Source: Tardiphaga alba
Lineage (GTDB): Bacteria; Pseudomonadota; Alphaproteobacteria; Rhizobiales; Xanthobacteraceae
Assembly: GCF_018279705.1 (NCBI RefSeq)
Contig: NZ_CP036498.1
Coordinates: 3,179,001-3,243,000, forward strand
Direction: 5' to 3'
DNA: 64,000 bases
Shown: positions 1 through 7,877 of the stretch, piece after piece
Layout: every line of letters starts with the position of its first letter
How positions within the stretch are numbered: the stretch's first letter is position 1
Translations under genes and position numbers: made by a program
The notes under the pieces: model-generated
Database searches by the model: none
Seen by the model: the letters and a program-made list of their open reading frames with translations, nothing else
Told to the model about the DNA's origin: nothing

Positions 1-142
1 GAGCGGGGATCTCCGACATCGGCTGGGCCGCGCCGGTGACGCGCGGCACGATCTGCACCGCGGACTGCGTCGATTGCGCGTAGATTGCGCCAGACACCAG
101 CACCGTGCCGCCGGCAATGATGGCTGCGAGGAGGGTTTTCAT
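1..142 (-). CDS. napB: NapB, periplasmic nitrate reductase cytochrome c subunit (partial, N-terminus only)
   Basis: Only about 47 N-terminal codons are present; the gene runs off the left edge. The protein starts MKTLLAAIIAGG, a signal peptide with a hydrophobic core ending near an A-x-A site, followed by a polar stretch containing PRVTGAAQPMSE. The haem-binding CxxCH motifs expected of a di-haem NapB lie outside the window. Identity rests on this leader plus its place just 5 bp downstream of napA in the usual napEDAB order. NapB would pass electrons from NapC to NapA in the periplasm. Confidence 0.8.
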   Translation of the reverse strand, partial: MKTLLAAIIAGGTVLVSGAIYAQSTQSAVQIVPRVTGAAQPMSEIPA

Positions 143-147
143 GGCGC

Positions 148-2642
148 TTACACCGAAACGATCTTGACCGCGCATTTCTTGAAATCCGTCTGTTTGGAGA
201 TCGGGTCGGTGGCATCCAGCGTGACCTTGTTGATCAGCTGGCTGGCATCGAACCACGGCACGAACACGACACCGCGCGGGGGCCGGTTACGCCCATTGGT
301 GTCGATGCGCGTGCGGATTTCGCCGCGTCGCGATGCGAGGCGAATTTCTGCGCCCTGGTTCAGGCCACGCGCACGGGCGTCCTCGGGATGCATGAAGCAG
401 CGCGCGCCGGGGAAAGCCTTGTAGAGTTCGGGCACCCGCATGGTCATCGAGCCGGAATGCCAGTGTTCCAGAACACGACCGGTCACCAGCCACAGATCGA
501 ACTCGGCGTCCGGCGATTCAGCGGCGGGCTCGTAAGGCACCGCGAGAATGCGGGCGCGACCATCCTTGTTGCCGTAGAATTCGACCTTCTTGCCCGGCTT
601 CACATAGGGATCGAGACCTTCACGATAGCGCCACTTGGTCTCCTTGCCATCCACCACGGGCCAGCGCATGCCGCGCACCTGATGCAGCATGTCCCACGGC
701 GCGAGGTCGTGACCGTGACCACGGCCAAAGGCCGCATATTCCTCGAACAGGCCTTTCTGGACGTAGAAGCCGAAATCCTTGGATTCGTGATTGTTGTAGT
801 CCGCCGGGATTTCGCTGACGGGGAATTTGTCGGACGTGCCGTTACGGAACAGCACCTCGAACAGCGTCTTGTTCTTGAAGGCCGGATTGGCATCGAGCAA
901 AGCCGCCGGCCATACTTCCTCAGTGGTGAAGCGCTTCGAGAATTCCATCAGCTGCCAGAGGTCGGAGCGCGCCAGGCCCGGTGGATCAACGAGTTGACGC
1001 CATACATGGGTGCGCCGCTCGGCATTGCCGTAAGCGCCTTCTTTCTCGACCCACATGGCGGCAGGCAGCACGCAGTCAGCCGACATCGCCGTCACCGTCG
1101 GATAGGCATCCGACACGACGATGAAATTCGCGGGGTTGCGATAGCCGGGATAGGTCTCGTTCGAGCTGTTGGGCGCCGCCTGAACATTGTTGTTCACCTG
1201 CACCCAATAGAAGTTGATCTTGCCATCCTTGAGCATGCGATCCTGCTCGACAGCGTGATAGCCGATCTTGTCGGGCAGCAGGCCGTGCGGCACACGCCAG
1301 AGTTCTTCAGTATGCTTGCGATGCTCGGGATTGGTCACGACCATGTCGGCGGGCAGGCGATGTGCGAAAGTGCCGACCTCACGCGCGGTGCCGCAAGCCG
1401 AGGGCTGGCCGGTCAGCGAGAACGGCGAATTGCCGGGCTCGGAGATTTTTCCGGTCAGAAGATGGATGTTGTAGATGAGCTGGTTGACCCAGACGCCACG
1501 GACATGCTGGTTCACACCCATGGTCCAAAGCGACATTACCTTGCGCTTGGGATCGGCATAGAGCTCGGCGAGTTCGAGCAGGTAGTTCTGATCGACACCA
1601 GAGAGCTTCGACACCTTCTCGAGCGTGTAGTCCTTCACGAATTCCTTGAAGGCGGCAAAGTCGATCGGCGTGGTGGCGCCGGCCGTGGCCGCACCTTTCG
1701 CCTTCTGCTCCAGCGGATGCTCCGGGCGCAGCCCGTAGCCGATATCCGTGGTGCCCTTCACAAAGGTCGTGTGGGCATTGACGAACTCCATGTTCACGCG
1801 GTTCGTCGAGATGATGTGGTTGGCAATGAAGTTCAGGATCGCCAGATCGGTGCTCGGCTTGAACACCATCGGGATGTCGGCGAGATCCGAGCTGCGATGG
1901 GTGAAGGTCGAGAGCACCGCGACCTTCACATGCGGATGGTTCAGGCGGCGATCGGTGAGGCGCGTCCACAGAATCGGATGCATCTCGGCCATGTTCGAGC
2001 CCCACAGCACGAAGGCGTCGGCGGCTTCGAAATCGTCATAACAGCCCATCGGTTCATCCATGCCGAAGGTGCGCATGAAACCGACGGCCGCCGAGGCCAT
2101 GCAATGCCGTGCATTGGGGTCGAGATTGTTGGTACGGAAGCCTGCACGCATCAGTTTTGATGCGGCATAGCCCTCGAGCACGGTCCACTGGCCGGAGCCG
2201 AACATGGCGAGCGCGTTCGGTCCCTTCGCTTTCAGCGTCGCCTTGGCATGCGTCGCCATGGTGTCGAAGGCTTCATCCCAGCTCACTGGTGTGAGGTCGC
2301 CACTCTTGTCGTAGACGCCATTCTTCTTGCGGAGCAGGGGCGTTGTCAGGCGGTCGGCGCCGTACATGATCTTGGAGAGAAAGTAGCCTTTGATGCAGTT
2401 GAGGCCACGGTTCACTTCCGCGAGCGTATCGCCATGGGTGGCGACCACCTTGTTGTCCTTGACGCCGACCATGACACCGCAGCCAGTACCGCAGAAACGG
2501 CAAGGGCCTTCGACCATTTGATCGACAATGGATTGACGCTGCCAGCGATCGACTGCGCGACCGCAGGCACGCTGATGCCGGCCGCGGCCGCTGCGACTGC
2601 TGCTGCCTGTGCCTTGAGAAGATCACGTCGCGAGAGAGTCAT
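148..2642 (-). pseudogene. napA: NapA, periplasmic nitrate reductase catalytic subunit, interrupted by a one-base frameshift
   Basis: This is the molybdenum (bis-MGD) and 4Fe-4S subunit that reduces nitrate to nitrite in the periplasm. Translation from the ATG at 2642 gives a twin-arginine leader ([15 protein letters not shown]) and reaches the expected IKWSKA. There the frame is lost: the cluster motif [13 protein letters not shown], which should follow A-P directly, lies in another minus frame that stays open to 148. Adding one G to the GGG run at 2504-2506 (plus strand) restores a protein of 831 residues, the normal NapA length. The later ATG at 2517 would lose the Tat leader and is not a credible start. 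The body has the expected [12 protein letters not shown] region with the Mo-ligand Cys. Either a sequencing indel or a real null mutation is possible. Confidence 0.93.
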
Positions 2643-2643
2643 G

Positions 2644-2949
2644 TTAGTTGTCCTGATCGAGACGTTGTTCGAAAACCATGTTGGCGGACAGCACGCCCGG
2701 CCATGACGAGATCTCGGCGAGCATCGCGCCGAGCGCACCGCTGCCGGGGCCTTCGAGCACCGCGACGAGCTTGTGCTCCGAGCGATGGTGAATCTCGACG
2801 CCGGGCAGGCCCAGCAATCGCGCGGACACGGCTTCGATGTGCACTGGGAGCACTGAGACGACCGCGCTCGAAATGTGGTCGTGGTCTTGCGAAGACGCGT
2901 CAGCGCTCGCGCCCGTGAACAGGGCGCGTCGGGTCATTTTGTTGGTCAT
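2644..2949 (-). CDS. napD: NapD, chaperone for NapA maturation
   Basis: A 101-residue cytoplasmic chaperone that binds the Tat leader of NapA and checks cofactor loading before export. The core fits the NapD family: HISSAVVSVLPVHIEAV, then LPGVEIHH and a final WPGVLSANMVF strand. The N-terminal 20 residues (TRRALFTGASAD) look a little like a Tat leader, a common extension in alphaproteobacterial NapD; a second Met at codon 5 is an alternative start. The TAA stop is one base before the napA ATG, so the two are translationally coupled. Confidence 0.9.
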   Translation of the reverse strand: MTNKMTRRALFTGASADASSQDHDHISSAVVSVLPVHIEAVSARLLGLPGVEIHHRSEHKLVAVLEGPGSGALGAMLAEISSWPGVLSANMVFEQRLDQDN

Positions 2950-2958
2950 GTGCGTGTC

Positions 2959-3156
2959 CTATTGAACCGAAGGCGGACCTGGCGGGCCGAAGATCATTTG
3001 AAAGATCCAGACAGAAAATCCGTAGCCGCCAACAATGCCGACAGCGACGACGGGCCAGATGAAAACAATGATTGTGAGAAAGACGAGCAACTCCGACAGG
3101 CGGCTGTTGCGCGTGGGTGCCTGATCAGGCGGAGAAATGTTCTGGTCCATCACCAT
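2959..3156 (-). CDS. napE: NapE, small inner-membrane protein of the nap operon
   Basis: A 65-residue protein with one clear membrane helix (LLVFLTIIVFIWPVVAVGIV) followed by a short GGYGFSVWIFQMIFG segment. This is typical of NapE, whose exact function is not settled. It is the first gene of the minus-strand nap operon, ends 9 bp before napD, and has an FNR/FixK-like palindrome about 100 bp upstream. An ATG two codons into the protein is an alternative start. Confidence 0.88.
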   Translation of the reverse strand: MVMDQNISPPDQAPTRNSRLSELLVFLTIIVFIWPVVAVGIVGGYGFSVWIFQMIFGPPGPPSVQ

Positions 3157-3251
3157 ATGCTCCCCCTTCGGTTAACGGCCATATGCCTAGAGAAGAGGCG
3201 AGAGAGTCGCCCTGAGCGTGTGCAACATGCCCGATGTGGCAGCGACGTTCT

Positions 3252-3265
3252 TTGCGCTAAGTCAA
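3252..3265. promoter_or_regulatory. FNR/FixK-like box upstream of napE
   Basis: TTGC-GCTAAG-TCAA is a 14-bp dyad of the TTG(A/C)-N6-(G/T)CAA type bound by FixK/FNR-class regulators in Bradyrhizobium relatives. Its centre is about 102 bp upstream of the napE ATG. With activator spacing near -41.5 this would put a transcript start around 3217. The palindrome sits between the divergent nap operon and a Crp/Fnr gene, so it could serve either side. One half-site position departs from the strict FNR consensus. Confidence 0.5.
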
Positions 3266-3410
3266 TCAACAAACTCAAAGGAGGATTTATTCGATATCTT
3301 AGTTCTGATTGCGACGTGCGCGTGCAGAACCGCAGCTACCTGTCGTTGATGACAATTTTATTCGATTGCGAGGGCTGCATGACGACGCTACGTCTTGCGG
3401 AGAACCGACG

Positions 3411-4124
3411 ATGGATCGCGGCAACGGAAAGACATTCGCGGAGGCGCCGCTTTTTTTTGGCCTCAACGAGGGCGCGCGTGCGCGCATCGTCGAAGCCGGC
3501 AAGCGATTGACGCTCGATACGAGTTTCGCGCTATGGCAGCAGGGCGATGCGCCCGACATTGTCGCTTTCGTCCTCGACGGCCAACTCAAGGAAGCGGTGA
3601 TCGATGCCGAAGGCGGCCAAAAGACATTGCGCTTCATGCGCCGTGGCGACTGCATCGGCTGCTCGTCCGTCTACGGCGATTTTCCCTATCCGGCGACGGC
3701 CACCGCCACGATGACGACCGAACTGATGTACTGGTCGGGCGAACGCTTTACCAACCTGATGCATGCGCATTCGCAGCTCGCCATCAATGTCCTCGGCATC
3801 GTCGGCCGCCGCAGTGCGCGGCTGCTGCGGCGCCTGCACGAGGCGACCAGCGAGAATGCCGATCGCCGCCTGGCGCGGATCATCCTTCGTCTCGCCAATG
3901 TCGCTGATATCCGCATGAGCGAAACGCCGGTCGAATTGACCATCTCGCGCCAGGAACTGGCCGAGCTCAGCGACACCACGCTGTTCACCGTGAGCCGGAC
4001 CGTCTCGGCGTGGCACCGGCTGCAGATCGTCAAGGCCGGCCGTGGACGACTGGTCATCACCGATCTCGGCCGGCTCGCCGGTCTTGCCGGGGCCGCCATC
4101 ATGGAATGCGCGCAAGACGCATAG
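3411..4124 (+). CDS. Crp/Fnr-family transcriptional regulator
   Basis: A 237-residue regulator with an N-terminal cyclic-nucleotide-binding-type beta barrel (residues about 12-120) and a C-terminal winged helix containing ISRQELAELSDTTLFTVSRT, the Crp-type helix-turn-helix. Only two cysteines (GDCIGC) lie in the sensor half and there is no FNR-type N-terminal cysteine cluster, so an oxygen-labile 4Fe-4S centre is unlikely. The ATG at 3411 is preferred because GGAG lies 8-10 bases before it; the frame is open from 3309. It is divergent from napEDAB, so a nitrate, nitric oxide or redox response acting on nap is plausible but inferred. Confidence 0.88.
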   Translation: MDRGNGKTFAEAPLFFGLNEGARARIVEAGKRLTLDTSFALWQQGDAPDIVAFVLDGQLKEAVIDAEGGQKTLRFMRRGDCIGCSSVYGDFPYPATATATMTTELMYWSGERFTNLMHAHSQLAINVLGIVGRRSARLLRRLHEATSENADRRLARIILRLANVADIRMSETPVELTISRQELAELSDTTLFTVSRTVSAWHRLQIVKAGRGRLVITDLGRLAGLAGAAIMECAQDA

Positions 4125-4226
4125 CGGGATCCGACCGTTGCTTGCGGCGCGCTTGCCACAATTTTCTGCGATATTTGCAAGTCGTTGATATCGCGATGGC
4201 AGAATTAGGCAGCGTTTTGAGGTCGA

Positions 4227-5516
4227 GTGACAAAGTTGAAGCAGACTCGCAGCAAGTTCGCCGTCATGGTCGCGGCAATGTGCATGACATCGGCCGCCGC
4301 GGCCGGCACGGATCTCCTGACCGCGCCGCCCGACCTCACCGGTTTCGCGCAGCAAGGCCTTGATAAAGTGACGGAGATGCTCGACCGCGAAGTCGGGCAG
4401 GGTCACCTCGCCGGCGCCATCATGCTGATCCAGCACCGCGGCAAGCCCGTCTATTATCAGGGCTTTGGCGTCCGCGATCCCGCCACCATGGCGCCGATGA
4501 CACGGGATACAATCTTCCGGCTGTATTCGATGAGCAAACCGGTCACGTCAGTGGCCGCCATGGTACTGGTCGAGCAGGGCAAGTTGAAGCTCGATGATCC
4601 CGTGTCGCATTACATTCCGGCCTACGCCAATCTGCGCGTCGCGACCGAGAAGACCGGCGCCAACGGGCAAAAATATCTCGATTTTTCGCCGGCCTTGAAG
4701 CCGATCACGGTGCTCGATCTGATGCGCCAGTCATCCGGGATCAGCTCGGCTTTCACCAATCTTGGTCTGATTACGGACCTTTATCTGAAGGCCGGGCTGT
4801 TCGATGGCGATTTCGACAATCGCGAATTTGCCGATCGTCTGGCCAAACTGCCGCTCGCTTACCAGCCGGCAACCGTCTGGGATTACGGCCATTCAACCGA
4901 CGTGCTCGGACGCGTCATCGAGGTCGCGTCCGGCATGTCGCTCTATCAGTTCGAAAAACAATACATTTTCGATCCGCTCGGAATGCCCGATACGAGCTAC
5001 TACGTCGCCGATCCCGCCAAGGCGTCGCGCATCGCCCAGCCTCTGCCGACTGACCGTATCATCGGCAACGAGACCATCAGCGACCCGACCATCCCGCGCA
5101 AATGGGAATCCGGAGGAGGCGGTCTTGTTGCCACGACGGGCGACTATGCGCGCTTCCTGCAGATGCTGCTCAACGGCGGCGAGATCGATGGCAAGCGCAT
5201 ACTTCAGCCAGAGACCGTCGCGCTGATGCGCAAGAACGAAGTCGCGCCGGCAACCGATGTGAAGCCCTGGGCCTACTATTATCCCGGCGCAGGTTTCGGC
5301 TACGGCCTTGGCTTCGGCGTCCGCACCGGTCCAGGAGAAGACGGCGTGCCGGGCTTCATCGGTGAAATGGCCTGGGGAGGCGCTGCCGGGACATATTTCT
5401 GGACCTATCCGGACCAGGACATGGTGATGATCCTGATGGTCCAGACACCGACCCAGCGCGGCCGCATCCAGCCGATCCTGAAGACGCTCGTCTATGATGC
5501 GATCAAGAAGAACTGA
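4227..5516 (+). CDS. Serine hydrolase of the class C beta-lactamase / EstB type
   Basis: A 429-residue secreted protein with a hydrophobic leader (FAVMVAAMCMTSAAAA) and a beta-lactamase fold. The nucleophile motif SxxK is S101-M-S-K104 and the Tyr motif is Y-G-H in WDYGHSTDVLG. The usual KTG-like triad is replaced by WGGAAGT near the C-terminus, as in esterase/transpeptidase-like members. It probably cleaves an ester or amide in the periplasm; true beta-lactamase activity is not supported. It uses a GTG start at 4227 with GAGG just upstream; the ATG at 4266 is an alternative. It stands alone. Confidence 0.85.
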   Translation: MTKLKQTRSKFAVMVAAMCMTSAAAAGTDLLTAPPDLTGFAQQGLDKVTEMLDREVGQGHLAGAIMLIQHRGKPVYYQGFGVRDPATMAPMTRDTIFRLYSMSKPVTSVAAMVLVEQGKLKLDDPVSHYIPAYANLRVATEKTGANGQKYLDFSPALKPITVLDLMRQSSGISSAFTNLGLITDLYLKAGLFDGDFDNREFADRLAKLPLAYQPATVWDYGHSTDVLGRVIEVASGMSLYQFEKQYIFDPLGMPDTSYYVADPAKASRIAQPLPTDRIIGNETISDPTIPRKWESGGGGLVATTGDYARFLQMLLNGGEIDGKRILQPETVALMRKNEVAPATDVKPWAYYYPGAGFGYGLGFGVRTGPGEDGVPGFIGEMAWGGAAGTYFWTYPDQDMVMILMVQTPTQRGRIQPILKTLVYDAIKKN

Positions 5517-5855
5517 CATCGCCCGTTGACGGCACAGCGCCATGTACAGGCGAGCCTTGCTCGATCTGTTTCGTTCCCAATTAGGACCTGAACGCTGAAT
5601 GGCATCGATAATGTCGGGCTGCTGACTGTCCACCGAAAGAACGAGCAAGCCGACCGTCTGCTGGCTGGTTTCAGCAGCAGCGGGGTCCAGTGGAGTGGAT
5701 ATCGGACGACATGCAAGGCGGGGCTGGCTCAAGGGCTTGTCCCAAGCCCAATATCCAATATTCGCATAAGGTATATTATGGAATATATTATCCTTCAGCG
5801 ATATGAGCGGCTTAGCCGAAACCGCTCATAGATCTGGCGTCAATCGCTGCTCGCT
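5517..5855. other. Intergenic region with an AT-rich patch and a stem-loop
   Basis: No convincing gene is seen. The stretch 5755-5800 is strikingly AT-rich for this genome and contains near-symmetric TATATTATGGAATATATTAT. At 5803-5829 a perfect 8-bp stem (ATGAGCGG / CCGCTCAT) lies just past the end of the convergent SDR gene. It may end SDR transcription, but no T tract follows it. Confidence 0.4.
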
Positions 5856-6635
5856 TCATGGATATTTGGGCAGCAATCCATGCGCGGCAAAGCCACCGTC
5901 CACGTTCAGCACGTGCCCCGTGACGAAGCTCGACTTGCTGTCGTCCAGCAGGAACATCGCGGCGCCCGCGACTTCGGCCGGCTCGGCATAGCGCCGTTGC
6001 GGCACGACTTGCATCCAGGCCTCACGGGTCTCAGTCGTGTGCATCTCCTGGACCATGGGCGTCTCGAACGGCCCGGGCGCGATGGCGTTGACGCGGATCT
6101 TCAGCGGCGCCAGTTCGGCGGCCATCACCTGGGTCAGCGTGATGACGCCACCCTTGGACGCGCCATAGGCCGAGCGCTCGATATTGCCACGGATGCCAGA
6201 CACGGACGCCACATTGACGATGGCGCCGCCGCCATGGGCCTTCATCATGCGGGCGGCTTCCTTGGCCACGGCAAAGGTACCGACCAGATTGATGTCCAGG
6301 ATCTCCCGGAACAGCTTTACCGAGGTCTCGAAGAACGGCACCTGACGGCCGATTCCGGCCGAATTCACGAGGCCACGGACCGGGCCGAAACCGTTTTCGC
6401 AGTCCTTGAGGCCGGCGATCACGGCGTCTTCGTTGGCGACATCCATGACCACCGTTCGGGTCGCACCGGGCTTGATGGCATCGACCTGGGCCTTGGCGGC
6501 ATCAAGAGCAGGCTGGGTGAGGTCGGCGAGGAGGACCTTCCACCCCTCACCCACGGCCGCCCTGGCGATCGCCAGTCCGATTCCCGATGCTCCGCCGGTG
6601 ATAATGACGACGCCACGATCGCTATTCATGCGCAT
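5856..6635 (-). CDS. SDR-family NAD(P)-dependent oxidoreductase
   Basis: A 259-residue classical short-chain dehydrogenase. The Rossmann glycine motif TGGASGIG is at residues 13-20, NSAG at 91-94, and the catalytic Tyr/Lys are Y157-x3-K161 (YGASK) with Ser near 144-146. The C-terminal GHVLNVDGGF is typical. Substrate cannot be read from the sequence. It is divergent from the TRAP transporter and acyl-CoA ligase genes, so it may oxidise the imported acid or its CoA ester. Confidence 0.88.
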   Translation of the reverse strand: MRMNSDRGVVIITGGASGIGLAIARAAVGEGWKVLLADLTQPALDAAKAQVDAIKPGATRTVVMDVANEDAVIAGLKDCENGFGPVRGLVNSAGIGRQVPFFETSVKLFREILDINLVGTFAVAKEAARMMKAHGGGAIVNVASVSGIRGNIERSAYGASKGGVITLTQVMAAELAPLKIRVNAIAPGPFETPMVQEMHTTETREAWMQVVPQRRYAEPAEVAGAAMFLLDDSKSSFVTGHVLNVDGGFAAHGLLPKYP

Positions 6636-6848
6636 TTCCTCAGAAGTTCTGCGTCAGCCTTGCGGCTGCACAGCATCGTTGTTGCAGCACTGCTTTCCAC
6701 CAAAGATCGCTGGAAGTCGAGGCTGTGGCTGTGTGTCAGCCTTTGGTCTGAGCCGAAAAGGCTTGACCGGGCAGCTGCGACATGATGACCAAACAACAAG
6801 GTCTTCGACATCACAAATGCAAATGAAGACACGGCAGGGAGAAACAAA

Positions 6849-7868
6849 ATGACGATTTCACGCCGCACTCTGTTGAAGGCATCGGCCGCCGCGACGGCCA
6901 TGGGTGGCATCGGCATGCCGCTGGTCGCACGCGCCCAGCAAGCCGAATTTGTCTACAAATACGCAAACAATCTGCCGGATACCCATCCGCTGAACGTCCG
7001 CGCCCGCGAGATGTCGGCAGCGATCAAGATGGAGACCGGCGGCAAGGTCGATCTGCAGGTGTTTCCGAACAACCAGCTCGGCTCCGACACGGACATGCTG
7101 AGCCAGATCCGCTCGGGCGGCGTCGAGTTCTTCACGCTGTCGGGCCTGATCCTGGCCACGCTGGTACCGGCGGCGTCCATCAACGGCATCGGCTTCGCCT
7201 TCCCGGATTACAAGACCGTTTGGCAGGCGATGGACGGCGATCTCGGGGCCTATGTGCGCGGCGAGATCAACAAGGCCAATCTCGTGGTCATGGATAAGAT
7301 CTGGGACAACGGCTTCCGCCAGACCACCTCGTCCACGCGGCCGATCAGAGGCCCGCAAGATTTGAAGGGCTTCAAGATCCGCGTGCCGGTGTCGCCGCTG
7401 TGGACCTCCATGTACAAGGCGTTCGACAGTGCGCCGGCCTCGATCAATTTCAGCGAGGTCTATTCGGCGCTGCAGACCAAGGTCGTCGAGGGCCAGGAGA
7501 ATCCGCTGGCGCTGATCTCCACGGCGAAACTCTATGAAGTGCAACAGTACTGCTCGATGACCAATCACATGTGGGACGGCTTCTGGTTCCTCGCAAATCG
7601 CCGCGCCTGGGAACGCCTGCCCGCCAATCTGCGCGAGATCGTTGCCCGGAACATCAACGCCGCGGCAGTCAAGGAACGCGAGGACACCGCGAATCTGAAT
7701 GCCAGTGTGCAGAAAGAATTGGCTGCCAAAGGCCTGCAGTTCAATGAGCCCGACGTCGCGCCATTCCGCGAAAAACTGCGCTCGGCCGGCTTCTATGCGG
7801 AATGGAAGGGCAAATATGGCGACCAGGCCTGGTCGCTGCTTGAAAAGTCCGTCGGCAAACTGGCCTAA
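6849..7868 (+). CDS. dctP: TRAP transporter solute-binding protein, DctP family
   Basis: A 339-residue periplasmic binding protein with a twin-arginine leader (SRRTLLKASAAATAMGG) cleaved after ARA. The DctP fold is marked by the carboxylate-binding segment GFKIRVPVSP, with the conserved arginine that salt-bridges organic acid ligands, and by VEGQENPLALI. It captures a carboxylate and delivers it to the fused permease 9 bp downstream. The ATG at 6849 follows GGGAGAAACAAA. The Tat leader is common for TRAP receptors in this group. Confidence 0.92.
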   Translation: MTISRRTLLKASAAATAMGGIGMPLVARAQQAEFVYKYANNLPDTHPLNVRAREMSAAIKMETGGKVDLQVFPNNQLGSDTDMLSQIRSGGVEFFTLSGLILATLVPAASINGIGFAFPDYKTVWQAMDGDLGAYVRGEINKANLVVMDKIWDNGFRQTTSSTRPIRGPQDLKGFKIRVPVSPLWTSMYKAFDSAPASINFSEVYSALQTKVVEGQENPLALISTAKLYEVQQYCSMTNHMWDGFWFLANRRAWERLPANLREIVARNINAAAVKEREDTANLNASVQKELAAKGLQFNEPDVAPFREKLRSAGFYAEWKGKYGDQAWSLLEKSVGKLA

Positions 7869-7877
7869 AGCACCGTC

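Noticed and set aside
388..2160. A 590-codon plus-strand frame over napA
   Set aside because: Antisense to napA; the napA reading has clear family motifs and this one has none.
2412..2738. A separate 108-codon protein containing the [11 protein letters not shown] leader
   Set aside because: The part from 2642 is the N-terminus of napA before the frameshift; upstream codons are napD out of frame and the downstream part is frameshifted noise.
4227..5516. True class C beta-lactamase
   Set aside because: The SxxK is present but the second motif is Y-G-H and the KTG-like triad is altered; esterase/peptidase-like function is more likely.
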